From positions 682,001-746,000 of the forward strand of contig NZ_JNYY01000001.1 of the NCBI RefSeq assembly GCF_000716785.1: a stretch of DNA of 64,000 bases. The letters are read 5' to 3'. Numbering within the stretch: the first letter of the stretch is position 1; each line of letters starts with the position of its first letter. Under the pieces are notes generated by a model, which saw only the letters and a list, made by a program, of their open reading frames with translations, was not told the origin of the DNA and did no database searches. Shown here piece after piece: positions 15,459 through 25,000 of this stretch. This stretch comes from Amycolatopsis vancoresmycina. GTDB lineage: Bacteria; Actinomycetota; Actinomycetes; Mycobacteriales; Pseudonocardiaceae. Position numbers and translations under genes: made by a program.

Positions 15459-16634
15459 ATGCCTTCCCTGCCCCTCGACGGCGTCACCGTCGTGTCGTGC
15501 GAACAGGCCGTCGCGGCCCCGCTGGCCACCCGGCACCTGGCCGACCTCGGCGCCCGGGTGCTCAAGATCGAGCGGCCGGGCAGCGGCGATTTCGCCCGCG
15601 CCTACGACGAAACCGTGCACGGCCTCTCCAGCCACTTCGTCTGGCTCAACCGGTCCAAGGAGAGCGTCACGCTCGACCTCAAGAGCGACGCCGCACCCGC
15701 CGTGATGGCCGCGCTGCTGGACCGCGCCGACGTGTTCGTGCAGAACTTCGCCCCCGGCGTCGCGGACCGGCTCGGGCTCGGCGCCGCGGCCCTGCGCGCC
15801 ACGCGGCCGCGGCTGATCACCTGCTCGGTGTCCGGCTACGGCTCGACCGGGCCGTACCGGGACGCGAAGGCGTACGACCTGCTGATCCAGTCGGAGGCCG
15901 GACTGGTTTCGGTGACCGGGTCGGCGGCCGAGCCGGCCAAGAGCGGCATCCCCGCCGCGGACATCGGTGCGGGCATGTACGCCTTCTCCGGCATCCTTTC
16001 CGCGCTCTACGACCGCGAGCGCACCGGGCTCGGCACCGAGCTGGAAGTCAGCCTGTTCGACTCGCTGGTGGAGTGGATGGGCTTCCCGCTCTACTACGCC
16101 GGTTACGGCGGAACACCGCCGCCGCGGACCGGCACCAGCCACGCGGCGATCGCGCCCTACGGCACCTTCGCCGCGGGGGACGGCACCGAGCTGGTGCTGG
16201 CGGTGCAGAACGACCGCGAGTGGGCGGCGTTCTGCGAGCACGCCGTCGCCCGCCCGGACTGGGTCACCGACGAGCGGTTCGCCACCGGCAGCGCGCGGGT
16301 GGCGAACCGGGCCGCGCTGGAAAGCGGGATCGGCGCGATCTTCGCCACGCTGACCGGCACCGAGCTGGAGGAGCGGCTGAAGGCGGGCCGGATCGCGCAC
16401 GCCCGACGGCGGGAACTCCCGGAGGTTCTGACGCACCCGCAGCTCACCGCGCGCGACCGGTTCGCCGAGGTGCCGACGCCGGGCGGGCCGGTCCGGGCGA
16501 CGCTGCTACCGATCACGGCCGCCGGCCGGGCGCCGCGGATGGACCCCGTGCCGGCGCTGGGCGAGCACACGGACGCGGTCCTGGCCGAGTTCGGCTTCGA
16601 CGCGGAGGCGTTGCGGCGTCAGGGAGCCGTGTAG
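15459..16634 (+). CDS. CaiB/Frc-type (class III) CoA-transferase
   Basis: A 391-residue enzyme of the family III CoA-transferases. Hallmarks: the N-terminal LPLDGVTVVSCEQAVAAP, the ADVFVQNFAPGVADRLGLG block and the TCSVSGYGSTGPY block. The conserved catalytic aspartate position falls in KAYDLLIQSEAG. Members move CoA between carboxylic acids such as succinate, oxalate, itaconate or mesaconate. ATG at 15459 is the first with good coding character. It is convergent with a CitE-like lyase 24 bp away, which together suggests a CoA-ester degradation route for a short dicarboxylic or branched acid. Confidence 0.92.
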   Translation: MPSLPLDGVTVVSCEQAVAAPLATRHLADLGARVLKIERPGSGDFARAYDETVHGLSSHFVWLNRSKESVTLDLKSDAAPAVMAALLDRADVFVQNFAPGVADRLGLGAAALRATRPRLITCSVSGYGSTGPYRDAKAYDLLIQSEAGLVSVTGSAAEPAKSGIPAADIGAGMYAFSGILSALYDRERTGLGTELEVSLFDSLVEWMGFPLYYAGYGGTPPPRTGTSHAAIAPYGTFAAGDGTELVLAVQNDREWAAFCEHAVARPDWVTDERFATGSARVANRAALESGIGAIFATLTGTELEERLKAGRIAHARRRELPEVLTHPQLTARDRFAEVPTPGGPVRATLLPITAAGRAPRMDPVPALGEHTDAVLAEFGFDAEALRRQGAV

Positions 16635-16658
16635 CGCGGCTGCCGGTGCGCCACGGTT

Positions 16659-17417
16659 TCACCCCTCGCCGAGGATGCGGCGGGCTCGGTCCAGCACCGG
16701 CTTGTCCACCATCCGGCCGTCCACAACGGACACCGAATCGCCCGCCGTCAGCACCCGGCGGGCCCACTCGCGTTCGGCCGCTGTCGGGGCGAACGCCGCG
16801 CGGGCCACGGGCACCTGGCGCGGGTGGATGCAGAGCTTGCCACCGAAGCCGAGGCGGCGCGCGTACCGGACGTCGGCTTCGAGCTCGGCGTCGTCACCCA
16901 GGTTCGCCGTGACGCCGTCCACCGGCGGGGCGAGCCCGGCCGCCGCCGACGCGATCACCAGGCGCGAGCGCGCGTAGGCGAACGGCTCGCGGTCCTCCGG
17001 TGCGACGCCGAGCTCCGCCGCGAGGTCGACGCTGCCGAACGCCAGCCGGGTCACCGACGGCACGGCGGCCAGCTCGGCGGCGCGTTCCACCCCGGCCGCC
17101 GTCTCGACGAGCGCCACCACCTCGCGGAACCCGGCGAGCACCCCGGGCGTCTCCGCCTTCGGCACCACCACCGGGACACCCCGCGCGGCCACCAGCTCGG
17201 CGTCGGCGGCGAACCACGGGGTGCCCGGCGCGTTGATCCGGACCACCGCGCGGTGGTTCTCCAGCCACGCGTCGGCTGAGGCACGCGCGGAGTCCTTCGC
17301 CGCCGGTCCGACGGCGTCCTCCAGATCGAGGATCACGACGTCGGCACCGCTGGTCACGGCCTTGTCGAAGCGGTCCGGCCGGTCACCGGGCACGAACAGG
17401 AACGTCGTCGCCGCCAT
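16659..17417 (-). CDS. CitE-like HpcH/HpaI aldolase/lyase
   Basis: A 252-residue TIM-barrel enzyme of the citrate-lyase beta-subunit-like family. The start TFLFVPGDRPDRFDKA, the metal-site segment VVILDLEDAVGP and the later LAFGSVDLAAELG and KLCIHPRQV are standard. These enzymes cleave malyl-, citramalyl- or hydroxyglutaryl-CoA esters or act as thioesterases on them. The neighbouring class III CoA-transferase would supply the CoA ester, so the pair plausibly forms one pathway although convergent. ATG start is clear. Confidence 0.92.
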   Translation of the reverse strand: MAATTFLFVPGDRPDRFDKAVTSGADVVILDLEDAVGPAAKDSARASADAWLENHRAVVRINAPGTPWFAADAELVAARGVPVVVPKAETPGVLAGFREVVALVETAAGVERAAELAAVPSVTRLAFGSVDLAAELGVAPEDREPFAYARSRLVIASAAAGLAPPVDGVTANLGDDAELEADVRYARRLGFGGKLCIHPRQVPVARAAFAPTAAEREWARRVLTAGDSVSVVDGRMVDKPVLDRARRILGEG

Positions 17418-17535
17418 CCGGCCACGATAACGAAGGCCGGCGGGTAAGGGGTCGCCCGGCGCCGGACTGCGTGATCACCCGATGCGGGCGCGGGAACCTC
17501 AGGACGATCGTGGGTCCCACGAGAGAGGAGCCGCC

Positions 17536-17688
17536 ATGCGAGGCGACTGGATTCACGACTGGGTGCAGGTCGAGCTGGACTACCGGGCCGGGCCGCTCCC
17601 GGCGCCGGTGGTGCGGGCCGCGAAGGAGCGGCGGCCCGCGAAACCGTGGTGGGCCGCGCTGTTCCGGGTGCGGGCGAGGCAGGCGTGA
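17536..17688 (+). CDS. small basic hypothetical protein
   Basis: A 50-residue protein (RGDWIHDWVQVELDYR, then AAKERRPAKPWWAALFRVRA) with an excellent ribosome-binding site: GAGAGGAG five bases before the ATG. The C-terminus is basic with two tryptophans and could associate with membrane or nucleic acid. It ends 6 bp from the stop of the convergent HAD gene. No known family recognised. Confidence 0.6.
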   Translation: MRGDWIHDWVQVELDYRAGPLPAPVVRAAKERRPAKPWWAALFRVRARQA

Positions 17689-17694
17689 CGGCGG

Positions 17695-18363
17695 TCAGCG
17701 GGCCGCGGCGTGCACCCGCTCGACGACCGGGAGCAGGCCGTCCAGCCCGGGCAGGACCGCATCGGCCACCGCCGGATCGCGCGGGTCGCCGTGGCGGTTG
17801 ACCCACACGCGCGGGATGCCCAGCGCCCGGGCCGGCACCATGTCGTGGAAGTGGCTCTGGGCGATGTGCACCCAGTTCCCGGCGGTGGCTTCGAAGGCGG
17901 CGGCGAACCGCCGGAAGGGGCCGTGGCCGGGTTTGTACTCGCCGGCGTCCTCCGCGGTGACGATCGCGTCGATGGGCACCGCGAGCCGCCGCTGGGTCTC
18001 GCCGATGAGGTCGCGGTCGCAGTTGGTCAGCAGGGCGACCCGCCAGCCCGCCTCCCGCAGCCGGGCGAGTGCGGCCCGGGTGTCCGGGAAGACCGGCCAG
18101 TACGGCAGCCCGGTCCCGAGCACGGACGCGTCGTCGGGACCCAGCTCCAAGCCGGCTTCGGCCGCGGTCCGGCGCAGGGACTCGGCCAGCACCTCCCGGT
18201 ACCGCCGCACCGGCGTCTCGGCCTGCACCTGCGGCTCGAACCGGTTGTAGACCTCCAGGAGCTCGGCGCCGCGGCCGGGGAACAGCAGCTCGATGCCGGT
18301 CGCGATGCCGTGCCGCCAGTCCACCAGCGTGCCGAAGCAGTCGAACGTCGCCCAGCGGATCAT
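17695..18363 (-). CDS. HAD superfamily hydrolase (haloacid dehalogenase type II-like)
   Basis: A 222-residue HAD phosphatase/dehalogenase. Motif I FDCFGTLVDW provides the nucleophile aspartate, with Cys rather than Asp two positions later as in several haloacid-dehalogenase-like enzymes. Motif II is VALLTNCDRD, motif III is the lysine of GEYKPGHGPF, and motif IV is near IAQSHFHDM. Probably acts on a small haloacid or phosphate ester; the substrate is unknown. It is followed on the same strand, after a short gap, by no clear partner. Confidence 0.88.
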   Translation of the reverse strand: MIRWATFDCFGTLVDWRHGIATGIELLFPGRGAELLEVYNRFEPQVQAETPVRRYREVLAESLRRTAAEAGLELGPDDASVLGTGLPYWPVFPDTRAALARLREAGWRVALLTNCDRDLIGETQRRLAVPIDAIVTAEDAGEYKPGHGPFRRFAAAFEATAGNWVHIAQSHFHDMVPARALGIPRVWVNRHGDPRDPAVADAVLPGLDGLLPVVERVHAAAR

Positions 18364-18414
18364 CGTGCGCGGTCCTCCCGGTCGCTTCAGGTGCGCGAAG
18401 ATCGTCCGGGCAGG

Positions 18415-18783
18415 TTAACCGGCGAAGCGGCCCACCGCCACGAACGCCGCCAGCAGGAGCAGCACGACGTTCATCGGCAGTGCCTTCGCCTCCTTGCGCC
18501 GGACGTGCACGACGATCGCCCCCACCTGGACGACCGCGAGGCCGGTGGCGGCCAGCGGGGTCAGCACCGGCGCGATGCCCAGCGCCCACGGCAGGATCAG
18601 CCCGAGCGCGCCGAGGACCTCGACCGCGCCGATGCCCTTCACCGCCGCCTCGGAGAAGTCCGCCGCCCAGCCCATGTTGGGGTTCTCCAGCAGCTTCTCC
18701 CGCGGGGTCGCGAGCTTCATGCCGCCGGCGAACAGGTACAGCACGGCGAGCAGCCCCGCCGCGATCCACAGGACGACGTTCAT
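18415..18783 (-). CDS. DoxX family membrane protein
   Basis: A 122-residue protein with four hydrophobic helices. The first contains the family-typical LLAVLYLFAGGMKL, and a central AVEVLGALGLILPW block is typical of DoxX/DoxX-like proteins. Members sit in the cytoplasmic membrane and are linked to redox or thiol stress in actinobacteria. A palindromic element lies directly upstream of the ATG and probably controls it. Confidence 0.85.
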   Translation of the reverse strand: MNVVLWIAAGLLAVLYLFAGGMKLATPREKLLENPNMGWAADFSEAAVKGIGAVEVLGALGLILPWALGIAPVLTPLAATGLAVVQVGAIVVHVRRKEAKALPMNVVLLLLAAFVAVGRFAG

Positions 18784-18806
18784 GCTCGACCTCCGGTTCG
18801 AAGAAA

Positions 18807-18821
18807 GTAGTTGAACACTAC
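18807..18821. promoter_or_regulatory. palindrome upstream of the DoxX gene
   Basis: GTAGT and ACTAC arms separated by TGAAC (18807-18821), embedded in an AT-richer stretch with further AAAGT/ACTTT symmetry. It lies 24 bp before the DoxX ATG at the place expected for a MarR- or HxlR-type operator. No regulator is adjacent. Confidence 0.5.
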
Positions 18822-18843
18822 ACCACTTTCCGGAGGACGTGCC

Positions 18844-21150
18844 TCAACTTGGCCGGACCGTGACCGACTCGCCGGGCCGCAGCGCGACCGTGCGCCGCCA
18901 GGCGCCCGCCCGGACCTCGGTGCGTGTCCCGCCGACACTGCGGAACACCGCCCGGGTGACCTTCCCGGCCCGCCATTCGAGGTCGAGCTCGAACCCACCG
19001 CGGACCCCGATGCCGGTCACCCGGCCCGCCGCAGCCCACGCGGCGGGCAGCGCCGGCAGCAGGTCCACGACCCCCGGCCGGGAGTAGACCAGCATCTCCA
19101 CCATCGCGGCGGGAGCGCCGAGGTTCGCGTCGATCTGGAAGATCGTGTAGCTGCCCTGGCTGTACATGTCGAAGAAGTTCGGCGCGGTCCCGTTGCCGTT
19201 GGCCACCGACGGGCGCAGCACGGTGAGCAGCAGCCGGTACGCGCGGTCGGCGTCCTTCAGCCGCGCCCAGCACGCCGACCGCCACGCCGTCGCCCAGCCG
19301 TAGCTGTCCATCCCGCGTGCGACCAGCAACGCCCGCACGCCGTCGAGCAGCTCCGGCGGTGCCGTATCGGCGGCGATGCGGTCGCCCGGGAAGAACCCGA
19401 TCAGCGGGGACAGGTGGCGGTGGGTGGTTTCGCCGAGGTTGTCCGGTGCCATCCACTCCTCGAGCCAGCCGGTCTTCGGGCTCACCTTCGGCAGGTACAG
19501 CCGCTGCTGCAGCCCGCCGATCCGGTCGCCGTACGCGCGGTCGCGGCCGAGGACCGCGACCGCCTCGCGGTAGTGCTCGAACAGGTCCCAGACGATTTCC
19601 TGCGCGTAGGTGATCCCGCGCGTGTCCTGCGGGCCGTGCTCCGGCGACCAGTCGTGGTCGTCGACGAGCACCTCGCGGCCGTCGACGGTCGCTGGGACCA
19701 GCCGCGCCGCCCAGAACTCGCACGCCCCCTTGAGCAGCGGGTAGATCCGCGCGAGGTACGCCTTGTCCTGGGTGAAGGCGTAGTGGTCCCACAGCGAGTT
19801 GCACAGCCAGGCGTTGCCGCCGGGGTGCCACCACCAGCCGGAGCCGCCGTAGATGTTGGTGGAGAACGCGACCGCCCAGCCCGCGACCTGGCCGCTGGTG
19901 TTCCGGAACCGGTTGCGCGGGTCGTTGAACAGCCGTTTCGTGGTGTCCGTCCACACGGGAAGCTGCGCGAGGCAGTAGTCGGCCAGCGCAGTGAAGCTCC
20001 CGGGCAGCGCCGCGCGGTCGGCCAGCCAGTAGTTCATCTGGACGTTGATGTCGGTGTGGTAGTCGCTCATCCAGTCCGGGGTGTTGCTGTTCTGCCACAG
20101 GCCCTGCAGGCCCATGGGCAGACCGTCGCGCGAGCCGGTGATCGTGAGGTACCGGCCGAACTGCAGGTAGCTCGCCTCCAGTTCCGGGTCGGCCGTCGCC
20201 GGGTCGTCGTGGCGGGCGACCAGCCGCGACCACGTGTCCAGCGCCCGCTTCGCCGGCGGCGACTGGCCGAGGTCGACGCTCATCCGGTCGTACCACCGCC
20301 GGTAGTCGGCGACGTGCGTGGCCCGCAGGGCACCGCCGCCGGCGGCCAGGGCCGCGGCCGCCTTCCGCTTCGCGAGCGCCAGGGGGTCGAGGGAGGTGTC
20401 GAGGAACTTCCGCGCCGCGTCGGGCACGTAGTTCGTGCCGCCGCTGAGGACGATGACGACGTCGCTCCCGCTGAACGTGGTCCCGCCGGCCACCGTGCAC
20501 GCGTACTTCAGGCCGTTGGCGAACGCGCCGGTGAAGGCGCCCGCGCCGGCCGCGGGCTCACCGCGGGTCGGCTCCAGCGAGACCGACCCGGTGACGGGCC
20601 CGCCGCTGAGCCGGATCACCACGACGTCGTCGGGATGGCTCGCGAAGTACTCGCGGCGGTACTGCACGCCCCGGTACCGGTAGGTGATCACGACCAGGCC
20701 GTTGCTGAGGTCGAGCGTGCGCCGGTAGTCCGTCACGCCGGTGTGGGCCGGGACCGCGATCCGCAGCTTCGCCAGCAGGCCGAGCGTGCCGAACTTCTCG
20801 GTCTCGTAGGGGAACTGGCCGTCGTCCTGGAGGACGTCGTTCGGGCCGCCGGTCCACAGCGACGCGTCGGCCAGGTAGAGGAAGTCGGCGGCGGGGTCGC
20901 CACCGACGAGGGCACCGATCCGACCATTGCCGATCGGCAGGCCCTCCTGGATGATCTTGGCTTCACTCGCGGGCGCCGGGTACCACAGCGTGGTGGCCTG
21001 CCCTGCGGGGACCAGCTCTTCACCCGCCGGTCGCACGATCTCGGCGTTGGCAGTAAAGGGATGAAGGCCACCCAGCGCAACACCGGCGCCGACCGCGCCA
21101 CCGAGCTTGAGGAAGGTCCGCCGCGACGGCGGAAGAGGCAGTTCCGGCAT
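18844..21150 (-). CDS. GH95-type alpha-L-fucosidase, Tat-exported
   Basis: A 768-residue secreted glycoside hydrolase. A twin-arginine leader (SRRTFLKLGGAVGAGVALGG) is followed by the GH95 N-terminal beta domain (LWYPAPASEAKIIQEGLPIG, then NGRIGALVGGDP) and an alpha-helical barrel with GLPMGLQGLWQNSNTPDW, typical of the family. Family enzymes remove alpha-1,2-L-fucose or L-galactose from glycans and plant cell-wall polymers. The length fits full-length GH95 proteins. It lies downstream of an NmrA-like reductase and a GH87-like glycosidase on the same strand, so this is a polysaccharide-utilisation region, though the spacing suggests separate transcripts. Confidence 0.9.
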   Translation of the reverse strand: MPELPLPPSRRTFLKLGGAVGAGVALGGLHPFTANAEIVRPAGEELVPAGQATTLWYPAPASEAKIIQEGLPIGNGRIGALVGGDPAADFLYLADASLWTGGPNDVLQDDGQFPYETEKFGTLGLLAKLRIAVPAHTGVTDYRRTLDLSNGLVVITYRYRGVQYRREYFASHPDDVVVIRLSGGPVTGSVSLEPTRGEPAAGAGAFTGAFANGLKYACTVAGGTTFSGSDVVIVLSGGTNYVPDAARKFLDTSLDPLALAKRKAAAALAAGGGALRATHVADYRRWYDRMSVDLGQSPPAKRALDTWSRLVARHDDPATADPELEASYLQFGRYLTITGSRDGLPMGLQGLWQNSNTPDWMSDYHTDINVQMNYWLADRAALPGSFTALADYCLAQLPVWTDTTKRLFNDPRNRFRNTSGQVAGWAVAFSTNIYGGSGWWWHPGGNAWLCNSLWDHYAFTQDKAYLARIYPLLKGACEFWAARLVPATVDGREVLVDDHDWSPEHGPQDTRGITYAQEIVWDLFEHYREAVAVLGRDRAYGDRIGGLQQRLYLPKVSPKTGWLEEWMAPDNLGETTHRHLSPLIGFFPGDRIAADTAPPELLDGVRALLVARGMDSYGWATAWRSACWARLKDADRAYRLLLTVLRPSVANGNGTAPNFFDMYSQGSYTIFQIDANLGAPAAMVEMLVYSRPGVVDLLPALPAAWAAAGRVTGIGVRGGFELDLEWRAGKVTRAVFRSVGGTRTEVRAGAWRRTVALRPGESVTVRPS

Positions 21151-21222
21151 GGGTCATCCGTTCGGCGTGGGCGGAAAACGGCCGCGAAGCCCGCCAAACA
21201 TATGACCTCTCCGGCGCGGTGG

Positions 21223-21990
21223 TCAAGAATCTTCGCGATGGACCGCTGTCCCGTGAGCGACTCGCTCGGCCAGGTACTGCCGGAACGTGGTCTCCCCGTC
21301 GCGGTGACCCGGTGCCAGGTGACCGCCGCCGGCGTAGGCCCGGAACGTCTCCCCCGGCACGTTCACCGGCACGATCCGGCGGCGCCGGCCGCTCGCCTCA
21401 CCGACCGCCTCCGCCAGCTCCGCCGCCGGGAGGATCTCCGGCCCGCCGAAGTCCGGCACGCGGCCCGCCGGGTCGGCCAGTGCGAGGTCCGCGAGCCGCC
21501 TGGCCACGTCCCGGACGTCCACCGGCTGGAACGAGATCCGCGGTACCGGCACCACGGGCAGCCGGGACGCGCCCGCCAGCAGGCCGCGGACCAGGCCGTG
21601 GAACTGGGTGGCACGCTGGATCGTGGCCGGCAGCCCCGAGGCGGCGATGATCTCCTCGGTTTCGTGCTTGGCCCGGTAGTAGCCGAGCGGCACGCGGTCG
21701 ACGCCGACGATCGAGACGTAGACCAGGTGCGGCGCCCCGGCCCAGCGCGCCGCCTCGACCAGGGTGCGGGCGAGCGCGGCTTCCCGCCCGAGGTAGTCGG
21801 TGGCGCAGTGGACGACCACGTCGGCCCCGGCCACCGCGCTGTCGATGCCGCGGCCGGTCCGCAGGTCGCCCCGGACGACGTCCGGGCCGGGACGCCGGCT
21901 GAGCACGCGGACCTCCTCCCCCGCCGCCCGCAGCCGCGTTACGACCGCCGAGCCGAGCCGACCGGTTCCGCCCGTGACCAGGATCCGCAC
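21223..21990 (-). CDS. NmrA-like NAD(P)-binding SDR protein
   Basis: A 255-residue atypical short-chain reductase. The Rossmann glycine motif VTGGTGRLGSAVV is at the N-terminus; YVSIVGVDRVPLGYYRAKHE follows in the place of the active-site Tyr/Lys region. Many members are redox sensors or quinone/flavin reductases rather than classical dehydrogenases. GTG at 21990 was chosen over ATG at 22011 because GGAGGTGG lies five bases upstream of the GTG and nothing suitable precedes the ATG. Confidence 0.85.
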   Translation of the reverse strand: MRILVTGGTGRLGSAVVTRLRAAGEEVRVLSRRPGPDVVRGDLRTGRGIDSAVAGADVVVHCATDYLGREAALARTLVEAARWAGAPHLVYVSIVGVDRVPLGYYRAKHETEEIIAASGLPATIQRATQFHGLVRGLLAGASRLPVVPVPRISFQPVDVRDVARRLADLALADPAGRVPDFGGPEILPAAELAEAVGEASGRRRRIVPVNVPGETFRAYAGGGHLAPGHRDGETTFRQYLAERVAHGTAVHREDS

Positions 21991-22022
21991 GCCGACCACC
22001 TCCGGCGCCATCCTGGCACGGG

Positions 22023-22058
22023 GCGGGCCCGCCGGGAACGGCTTCCCGGCGGGCCCGC
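22023..22058 (-). terminator. strong hairpin terminator after the GH87-like gene
   Basis: A perfect 16-bp GC-rich stem (22023-22038 with 22043-22058) and a 4-nt loop, CGGC. It sits 12 bp downstream of the minus-strand GH87-like stop codon and just before the NmrA-like gene start. No T-run, as is usual in actinomycetes. Confidence 0.8.
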
Positions 22059-22070
22059 GTGAGGGGTGCT

Positions 22071-25000
22071 TCAGTTGCGGACGATGGTGAAGGTGGACGT
22101 CGTGTTGCGGATGTCCTGGTCGTTGTCGCCGAGCGTGAGCCCGGTGAACGTCGCCGAGCCGACGGCCGGGCCCTGGCCCGGTTCCGGCAGCTCGTTGGCC
22201 CAGATCCCGATCCCGGACTTCGCGTCGAAGGCGTCCCCGCTGCGGTGGGCGCCGGTGATCGACACGTTCGCCAGCACGGTGTCCTCGACCGGGTGCTCCG
22301 GCGTGGTGCCGTCGTACTTGGTCTGGAACATGATGCCGCTGTAGGTCGGGCTCAGGATGTCCACATCGGACACCCGGATGCCGCGGAACTCCTTCGACGC
22401 GGAGAACAGCCAGATCGCCGGGAAGGTCTGCTGGCCCCAGAAGTGGCCGCCGTCCCGGACCAGGGAGGCGTTCTGGACCGTCGTCGGCTGCGGCCCGAAC
22501 CCGAGGAACGGGTAGCCGAAGTCGAGCGAGCTGATGGTGATCGCCGAGTAGGTCAGCGTGTCCGCGATGTAGAGGTTGCGGAAGGTGTTGTTGTACCCGC
22601 CGTAGACCGCCAGCCCGGCCGCGCGCCACGGGGTGAGCGCGGTCAGGTTCTCGAACACGTTGTCGTACTGGTTGCCCGCGTTGATGTCCGTGGCGGCGAA
22701 CAGCGCGAAGCTGTCGTCGCCGGTGGACCGGGCCTCGTTGTTGACGACGTGGTTGCCGGTGCTGCCGTTGGTGAGGTTGACGCCGTCGGCGAAGGTGTCG
22801 CGGATCCGGGAGTTCTTGATCGTGGTGTTGTCCACGTTCGTGCCCCACACCATGACCACCTGGTGCTCGACCCAGATGTTGTCGATCGTCAGGTCGGCGA
22901 CGTTCGTCAGGTTGAACACCTTGCCGGGGCCGTCGATGCGGGAGGTGTAGTTGCCGAACACGGCGAACCCGCTGAACGTCGAGCCGTTCGCGCTCGACTG
23001 GACGTCGATGCCGATGTCGGTGTTCTCCTGGCCCGAAGGCGCGGTGAACTTCGTGAACCACGGCCCGGCGCCGGTGACCGTGACGGCCTTGCCGTAGACG
23101 TTCAGCTTGCTCGACAGCGCGTAGGTCCCGGCCGGCAGGTAGACGCCGGTGAGGGTGGTGTCCTGCCGGACCTTGTCGAGGGCGTTCTGCACGTCCTGCT
23201 GGGTGAACCCGGCGGGCACCGCGAAGTGTGCCGGGTCGGGGTTGGCCTGCGCGGTCGCCTGCTCGAAGCTGACGAAGTCGATCGCGTAGTTCGTGGTGTT
23301 CGCCGCGTCCTTCTGCAGCTTGATCCGGTGCCCGGCGGGCACGGTCGTGCCGAGCAGCGTGCTCGCCTCGTCGTAGATGTGCCGCGGGCCGGCGCCCGGC
23401 GAGTTGCCCGGGCCGGTCTCGGCGCCGTAGAGCCACGCGTAGTGCGACGTCAGGTCGATGGCCTTGAGGAACGTGCCGTCGACGTAGACGTTCAGCGTGG
23501 CGTTGATCCCGCCGCCGCCCGCGGAGTCCGGGATGGAGAACCGCGTGACGAGGGTGTTGGTCGCCGCGCGGGTGGTGAACTCCACCGAGGAGCCGGTCGA
23601 GTTCAGCGTGACGGCCTTGCGGCCCGACGCCTCGCCCGCGAGGTCGCCGATCGTGCGGTTCGGCCCGGCCACGGCCGCGCCGCCCGCGAGGACGCCGTCC
23701 TCGGCCTCGTTCAGGTCGTAGGGCATGTTGGCGCCCCGGCCGACGAACAGCGCCTGGGTGCTGGTGTTGTTGCCCTGCTTGACCGGCAGTTCGTTGGCGT
23801 CGTTCGCGACGACCGTCTTCACGGTGTACCGGCCGTTGACCGCGGTCCAGGTGCCGGCGGTCACCGGCGGGGCGGTCGCGCCGGGCGCGATGGCTCCGGT
23901 GTAGCTGCCGCTGAGCGTCTTGACGACGGTCCCGTTCTGGTCGGTGATCGTCACCGTGACGCCGTGGGCGCCGCCCGCGCTCGCCACGGTGCCCTGGTTG
24001 CGCAGGGTCGTGGTGAACGTGACCGCGTTGCCCGCGGACGGGTTGCCCGGCGACCACACCGTCGCCGCGACGAGGTCGGAGCTCTGCACCGGGCTGACGA
24101 CCAGCGCCGTCGAAGCGGTGTAGGAGTTGTTGGCCTCGTTCTGCTCGATGACGGCGTTGGCCTCGTCGACCTTCGCGGTCAGCTGGTAGCTGCCCGCGTC
24201 GCGGGTGCCGATGTTCGCCGTCACCGTCGCCGACGCGCCGGCCGCGAGGGCGCCGACGTTCGCCGTGCCGACCTTGGTCGTGCCGAGGTAGAAGTTGACG
24301 TTGGTGGCGCCGGAGGCCGCGGTCCCGGCGTTGCGGACGGTCGCTGACGTCGTGATCGCATCGGTCTCGACCGGGTTCTGCGGCGACCACGACACGCCCG
24401 AGACGGTCAGGTCCGGGTTGGGCGCGGGGACGCCGAAGACCTGGAATTCGGCGGCCTGCCCGCCGCCCGCGCCGGAGTTGGCGGTGACGCGCAGGCGGAC
24501 GTCGGCGGCGCGGCCGCCGAGCGGGATCGTCACGGTGTTGCCGGTCGCCGGGCTGAAGCTGTAGGTCTGCGCGGCGGCCAGCGTGGTGAAGGCGGCCGCG
24601 CTCTGCTCACGGCCTTCGACGGCGATCGTCTGGGTCCGCGGGCCCCAGGCGGGGTCGGGGTTGAGCTTGACCACGACCTGGTTGAGGTCGGCGTTCGCGC
24701 CCAGTGCCACGGTCAGCAGGTTCGGGTAGGTCCCGCCGCCACCCTCCCAGTAGGTGGTCAGGGAGTCGTCGTTGGCGTTGCCCGCCACGTACGTCCACTC
24801 CGTCGAGGACGCCGTGATGGGCTTGCCCAGTGCCAGGTTCGTGCCCGCCTGCGTGCCGGTGCGCGTCACGGTGTTGCTGTCCGCCGACTGGTTGCCCGCG
24901 GCGTCCTTCGCGCGGACGAAGTACGAAACCGTCGTTCCGTCGGGCTGGTTGTCGGTGTAGGTCAGGACGTTCCCGGCGACGCTGCCGCGCAGCTGGTTGT

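Noticed and set aside
18811..22062. Plus-strand open frame of over 1000 codons opposite the GH95 gene and NmrA-like gene
   Set aside because: Arg/Val/Gly-rich translation without domains; it is an antisense shadow caused by GC-rich wobble positions of real minus-strand genes.
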